Below, piece after piece: positions 53,435 through 56,713 of a stretch of DNA of 56,713 bases. Position 1 is the stretch's first letter. Each line of letters opens with the position of its first letter. The stretch lies in NCBI GenBank assembly GCA_937871285.1, contig CALMQS010000008.1, positions 1-56,713 on the forward strand, read 5' to 3'. Source of the stretch: an uncultured Sphingobacteriales bacterium (GTDB lineage Bacteria; Bacteroidota; Bacteroidia; Chitinophagales; Chitinophagaceae). The notes under the pieces were generated by a model. The model did no database searches, was not told the DNA's origin, and saw nothing but the letters and a program-made list of their open reading frames with translations. The position numbers and the translations under genes are program-made.

Positions 53435-54484
53435 ATGTTACAACAGGTATTACAAACATACGGTTTGGACTTTTCCACGTTGGAGGTGAAGTCCTTCGGA
53501 TCAGGATTGATCAATAATACATGGAAGGTTAGCCGGCATGATAATGATACTTCGTACATATTGCAGCGCATTAACCATCATGTATTTAAATCGCCGGAGG
53601 ATATAGCACACAATATCCGTATCATCGGCTCTTATCTTGCAGCGCATCATCCTGATTATTTTTTTGTAAGAACCCTGCATACTACAAGCGGCGCCGATAT
53701 TTATTTTATGGAGGGGGAAGGGTATTTCCGGCTGGTGCCTTTTGTAAAAAGATCGCATACGGTTGATGTGGTTCAAACGCCCCAACAGGCTTTTGAAGCC
53801 GCAAAGCAATTCGGGCGGTTTACCCATTTACTGGAAGGTTTCCCGGTAGATGAATTAAAAGTTACCATTCCGGATTTTCATAACCTGAGTCTTCGCTATC
53901 ATCAATTTCTTCAATCGCTGCAAACGGGCAATGCTACACGTATTGCAAATGCTGAGAAAGAAATCAGCTGGCTGAAGGAGCATGACTATATTGTAAAAAG
54001 CTTTGACGCGATGAAACAAAACCCCGGTTTCAGGTTAAGGGTTACGCATCATGATACCAAGATCAGTAATGTTTTGTTTGATGAGCAGGATAAAGGGGTT
54101 TGTGTAATAGACCTGGATACGGTAATGCCGGGGTATTTTATCAGTGATGTGGGCGATATGATGCGCACCTGTCTTTCGCCCGTAAGTGAGGAAGAAAACG
54201 ATTTTTCGAAGATTAAGATCAGGGAAGAATATTATAAAGCCATCGTTCAGGGTTACATAGAAGGAATGGAAAACGAACTCAGCGCATCTGAAAAAAACGC
54301 TTTTTTTGATGCAGCCTGTTATCTTGTTTATATGCAGGCCCTGCGTTTTATAGCAGATCACCTGAATAATGATGAATACTACGGCGCCAGGTATGAAGGA
54401 CATAACTTCATTCGTGGCTGCAACCAGATTAACCTGCTAAAAAAGTTGCTGGAAAAAGAAGACCGGCTCAGGCGTATGATGTAG
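53435..54484 (+). CDS. Aminoglycoside-phosphotransferase-fold kinase, N-acetylhexosamine kinase-like
   Basis: A 349-residue kinase of the APH/choline kinase fold. The N-terminal FGSGLINNTWKV, the catalytic loop THHDTKISNVLFD and the metal-binding VIDLDTVMPGYFISDVGDMMR are visible. These motifs resemble those of NahK-type anomeric N-acetylhexosamine kinases, as well as other small-molecule kinases. The substrate is probably a sugar or sugar alcohol rather than an antibiotic. It stands alone and ends 29 bases before the convergent slyD-like gene, the gap being one R4 repeat. Confidence 0.8.
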   Translation: MLQQVLQTYGLDFSTLEVKSFGSGLINNTWKVSRHDNDTSYILQRINHHVFKSPEDIAHNIRIIGSYLAAHHPDYFFVRTLHTTSGADIYFMEGEGYFRLVPFVKRSHTVDVVQTPQQAFEAAKQFGRFTHLLEGFPVDELKVTIPDFHNLSLRYHQFLQSLQTGNATRIANAEKEISWLKEHDYIVKSFDAMKQNPGFRLRVTHHDTKISNVLFDEQDKGVCVIDLDTVMPGYFISDVGDMMRTCLSPVSEEENDFSKIKIREEYYKAIVQGYIEGMENELSASEKNAFFDAACYLVYMQALRFIADHLNNDEYYGARYEGHNFIRGCNQINLLKKLLEKEDRLRRMM

Positions 54485-54487
54485 CGC

Positions 54488-54513
54488 TTCTTACCACTTA
54501 TCACTTACCACTA
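54488..54513. repeat. R4 repeat filling the kinase-slyD gap
   Basis: TTACCACTTATCACTTACCACTAC-type iterations occupy nearly all of the 29 bases between two convergent stop codons. It resembles 10534-10572 and, in reverse complement, part of 39437-39461. Confidence 0.7.
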
Positions 54514-55017
54514 CTAATGACATCCGCAGCCATCACCACAACTATTATCGTGCGAATGCGCATGATGCACATGCCCGTGCGATAATTCTTCAGCAGTAGG
54601 CTGCCTGATATTTTTTATAGTTACGCTAAAATGTAAAGTTCTTCCTGCCAGCGGATGGTTACCATCCAAAACAATTTTATCACCGTCTATATCTGTAACT
54701 AACAGCTCCTGCCCGTCCGACGACTGTACCATCGTGCCCAATTGCACCTGTGCGGCGCCCTCGGGAAATTGTTCCCTGCTTACTTCAAACACCAGTTCAG
54801 GATCAAAATCGCCGTAAGCATCTCCCGGAGCTAATGTTATCTTTTTTTCTTCGGTTATTTGTAAACCCTCAAGGGCTTCTTCCAAGCTTTGCAAAATATT
54901 GCCGTGCCCGTGCAAATATTCTAAGGGCTCAAATTCGGTATTACTGTCAACCACAGCTCCCGTTTCATCGGTTGCATTGTATTGAATGCTTACTATTTTG
55001 TCTTTTTCAACAATCAT
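54514..55017 (-). CDS. slyD: FKBP-type peptidyl-prolyl isomerase, SlyD-like
   Basis: A 167-residue peptidyl-prolyl cis-trans isomerase and chaperone. The FKBP part is split by an insert-in-flap domain as in SlyD: EFEPLEYLHGHGNILQSLEEAL, quoted in part as EPLEYLHGHGNIL, then APGDAYGDFDPELVFEV, and NHPLAGRTLHFSV. The tail (SHGHVHHAHSHDNSCGDGCG plus CH) is rich in His and Cys and could bind nickel or other metals, as in enteric SlyD. The protein lacks a signal peptide and so is cytoplasmic. Confidence 0.93.
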   Translation of the reverse strand: MIVEKDKIVSIQYNATDETGAVVDSNTEFEPLEYLHGHGNILQSLEEALEGLQITEEKKITLAPGDAYGDFDPELVFEVSREQFPEGAAQVQLGTMVQSSDGQELLVTDIDGDKIVLDGNHPLAGRTLHFSVTIKNIRQPTAEELSHGHVHHAHSHDNSCGDGCGCH

Positions 55018-55068
55018 TACCTGTATTTTTTATAAAGATAGGTTCGATGGTGAATATCATAAAATAAT

Positions 55069-55587
55069 TCAGGATATAACAGGTGGTAATGCCAGTTTAC
55101 GGGCAAGCCAGCTATCTTTAAGGCTGATGAGCCAGTTGCTTTCCAGCTCTTTTTTGGTTTGCACGGTATTGTTAAAATACAGGGTATCTGCTGTAATGAA
55201 GTTGTTTTGCATGGCATAAGCCAACTGGCTCAGGGGCAGCAATTGTGTTTTGTCTTTCACTACAAAGGCTAATGTTTGCCTGTCGAATAAAGTTACTTCA
55301 AACTGCTTTTCAATTTCTTTGATCATCCTAACCGAACTATCGGTGCTGCATCCGCTTACTTCGGTATGGGTTTCATCTGCCATCAGTATAATGAACTGTC
55401 CGAAAAAAACGGTAGCGAAACTCTTTACGCCGGCGCCATGCGCATGCCATTGTTGTGAAAAATTGTTCAACATGTCTTCCACCTGCAATACTTCAGATAG
55501 CGTAAATGGCCGGCTGCACTGGTATATCCATACTCTTGATGATGGAGCGAAATCTGCAGGAAGCAGGTGCGTGTATGCTAAATTCAT
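55069..55587 (-). CDS. Conserved Bacteroidota protein of unknown function
   Basis: A 172-residue protein from the ATG at 55587 (MNLAYTHLLP); an upstream ATG at 55605 adds MSYFCC. Landmarks are SSRVWIYQCSRPFTLSEVL, WHAHGAGVKSFATVFFGQF and SGCSTDSSVRMIKEIEKQF. As I recall, homologues are often mislabelled as ABC transporter ATPases, but no Walker motif is visible here. The protein is soluble and may be an adaptor or small enzyme. It starts 52 bases upstream of slyD in the same direction, and the two may be co-transcribed. Confidence 0.75.
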   Translation of the reverse strand: MNLAYTHLLPADFAPSSRVWIYQCSRPFTLSEVLQVEDMLNNFSQQWHAHGAGVKSFATVFFGQFIILMADETHTEVSGCSTDSSVRMIKEIEKQFEVTLFDRQTLAFVVKDKTQLLPLSQLAYAMQNNFITADTLYFNNTVQTKKELESNWLISLKDSWLARKLALPPVIS

Positions 55588-55677
55588 ACAGCAAAAATAC
55601 GACATTCTGCATTGAGCCGGAAAAAAGGGACAATGACATAACTGCTAAACTTTTTGTTACTTCGTTTATCTTCTGAT

Positions 55678-56604
55678 ATGCACAGATTCAATCGTATTAT
55701 ATCTAAAACTTCTCTTTTTGTAGTATTATGCCTCGGAATAGAACCGGCGCATGCCCAGCATTTTCTTCCCCCTTCTGACACGTACCGGCCCGACAGGCTG
55801 AAAAAAGTTGTAATCACAGAAGTAGCTGTTAGCACCGCCGTTAGCGTTGGATTATATTATTTGTGGTATAAAAAATTTCCCCGGAGCAGGTTTCATTTGT
55901 TTAACGATAACAGGGAGTGGCTGCAAATGGATAAGGCAGGTCATGCCGTTACTGCCTATAATATAGGTGTGCTGCAATACGATATGATGCGCTGGTGCGG
56001 GGTTAAAAAAAATGACGCTATTATTATTGGCTCTGCCACTGCGCTTGGCGGATTAACTGTTATTGAAATTTTAGACGGGTTTTCCACACACTGGGGATTT
56101 TCCAAAGGCGATATGCTGGCCAACCTGGTGGGCACTGCCATATTTGCTTCGCAGCAACGCTGGTGGAATGAACAACGGGTTACCATGAAATTTTCTGCGC
56201 ACTTTTCGCCTTATGCGCAATACCACAGGGGCGAATTGGGTAAGTCGTGGGCGTCCCGTATACTCAAAGATTATAACGGTCAGAGTTACTGGCTGTCTTT
56301 TAATGTAAAATCATTTCTGCCTGCTTCGTCCGCTTTTCCCAACTGGCCTTCCGTTGCATTGGGATATGGAGCGGATGGCATGATTGGCGGGCATTCCAAT
56401 CCGGATACTGTTAAAGGAAACCTGGTTCCTCAGTTTGAACGTACACGCAGGTTTATGCTATCGCCCGATGCCGACCTTTTCAGGGTACGTTCCATTGCAC
56501 CGGTTGATGCGGCCACCTATCTGCTGAAGCCTTTTAAATTTCCCGCTCCAACGCTCGAGATCAATTCAAAGGGAAAGTTTAGATTTTATGGATTGTATCA
56601 TTAA
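55678..56604 (+). CDS. DUF2279-family exported protein
   Basis: A 308-residue protein starting at the ATG at 55678, which gives a clean signal peptide MHRFNRIISKTSLFVVLCLG with cleavage near AHAQ; eight more codons upstream add nothing. The DUF2279 block contains DNREWLQMDKAGHAVTAYN, IEILDGFSTHWGFSKGDMLAN and FASQQRWWNEQR. These features recall YfiM-like periplasmic proteins. The exact role is not known to me. The C terminus (FPAPTLEINSKGKFRFYGLYH) looks like an outer-membrane-associated beta segment. Confidence 0.8.
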   Translation: MHRFNRIISKTSLFVVLCLGIEPAHAQHFLPPSDTYRPDRLKKVVITEVAVSTAVSVGLYYLWYKKFPRSRFHLFNDNREWLQMDKAGHAVTAYNIGVLQYDMMRWCGVKKNDAIIIGSATALGGLTVIEILDGFSTHWGFSKGDMLANLVGTAIFASQQRWWNEQRVTMKFSAHFSPYAQYHRGELGKSWASRILKDYNGQSYWLSFNVKSFLPASSAFPNWPSVALGYGADGMIGGHSNPDTVKGNLVPQFERTRRFMLSPDADLFRVRSIAPVDAATYLLKPFKFPAPTLEINSKGKFRFYGLYH

Positions 56605-56713
56605 ACATCTGTTTGAAAAAACGTGAGTTTCGAATATTCGGAAATGAGAATTAGTTTATTATTGTTTATGTTTTTGAGTATTTACCGCCGAGTAGGCAAG
56701 CGGGAGTTTCACC
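56605..56713. other. Intergenic tail of the window
   Basis: The last 109 bases hold no supported gene. They include a TTTCGAATATTCGG word similar to the one at 52739-52779. Confidence 0.5.

Noticed and set aside
53435..54484. Aminoglycoside resistance kinase
   Set aside because: The fold is shared, but the motifs resemble sugar kinases of the NahK type more than known resistance enzymes.
1..56713. tRNA, rRNA, insertion sequences or prophage
   Set aside because: I found no tRNA-like cloverleaf with conserved loops, no transposase, integrase or phage structural gene in any frame.

Overview
The window reads as a chromosomal segment of a Bacteroidota bacterium, most probably of the order Chitinophagales (Chitinophagaceae-like). 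The evidence is a SusC/SusD pair, two proteins with C-terminal type IX secretion sorting domains, weak Shine-Dalgarno sites, several matches to the Bacteroidota -7 promoter element TAnnTTTG, and family-level resemblance of many proteins. The genus cannot be settled by reading. I see no tRNA, rRNA, CRISPR array, insertion sequence or prophage.

Layout. (1) 1-6876: the spc part of the ribosomal protein operon, rplN-rplX-rplE-rpsN-rpsH-rplF-rplR-rpsE-rpmD-rplO-secY-map. Its gaps are widened by AT-rich iterated repeats, and a strong hairpin with an alternative pairing partner lies between rpmD and rplO. The run ends after map. (2) 6833-12670: housekeeping and hypothetical genes, namely an acyltransferase, a BaiN-like flavoprotein, an exported protein of unknown function, and the aguA/aguB pair that turns agmatine into putrescine. 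(3) 12973-41201: a large accessory catabolic region. It holds a discoidin-domain surface protein, a lipoprotein, a class III aminotransferase, a DUF4832-type TIM-barrel protein, an M14 peptidase-like protein, an exported PIG-L deacetylase, an AraC regulator, SusC/SusD, three exported glycosidase-like proteins, and then a tightly coupled cytoplasmic set: amidohydrolase, Zn alcohol dehydrogenase, enolase-superfamily dehydratase, RraA-like aldolase, second PIG-L deacetylase and mutarotase-like protein, ending with a sodium:solute symporter. (4) 41234-56604: a BlaI/BlaR-type M56 pair, a T9SS cargo protein, a K+-dependent membrane pyrophosphatase, bifunctional NAD(P)HX repair enzyme, serine hydrolase, serA, a sugar-kinase-like phosphotransferase, SlyD-like FKBP and small conserved proteins.

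How the genes fit together. My main inference is that region 3 is a glycan or glycoconjugate utilisation locus. Exported deacetylase, hydrolase-like proteins and SusCD would release and import a substrate. The cytoplasmic genes match, step for step, a non-phosphorylative oxidative sugar pathway: dehydrogenase, lactonase, sugar-acid dehydratase, then aldolase cleavage. The last step would be done by an RraA-type enzyme rather than the usual HpcH or DapA type. No exported enzyme could be placed with confidence in a glycosidase family of known specificity, so the substrate is unknown. The AraC gene is bracketed by two composite sites that share an exact 14-base word. One of these is a direct repeat phased at 21 bp, as expected for an AraC-type operator. 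This makes a testable two-promoter regulon.

A second theme is a set of short, degenerate, iterated intergenic repeat 'words' of at least six kinds. I found them only between genes, often several kinds side by side, including inside the ribosomal operon.
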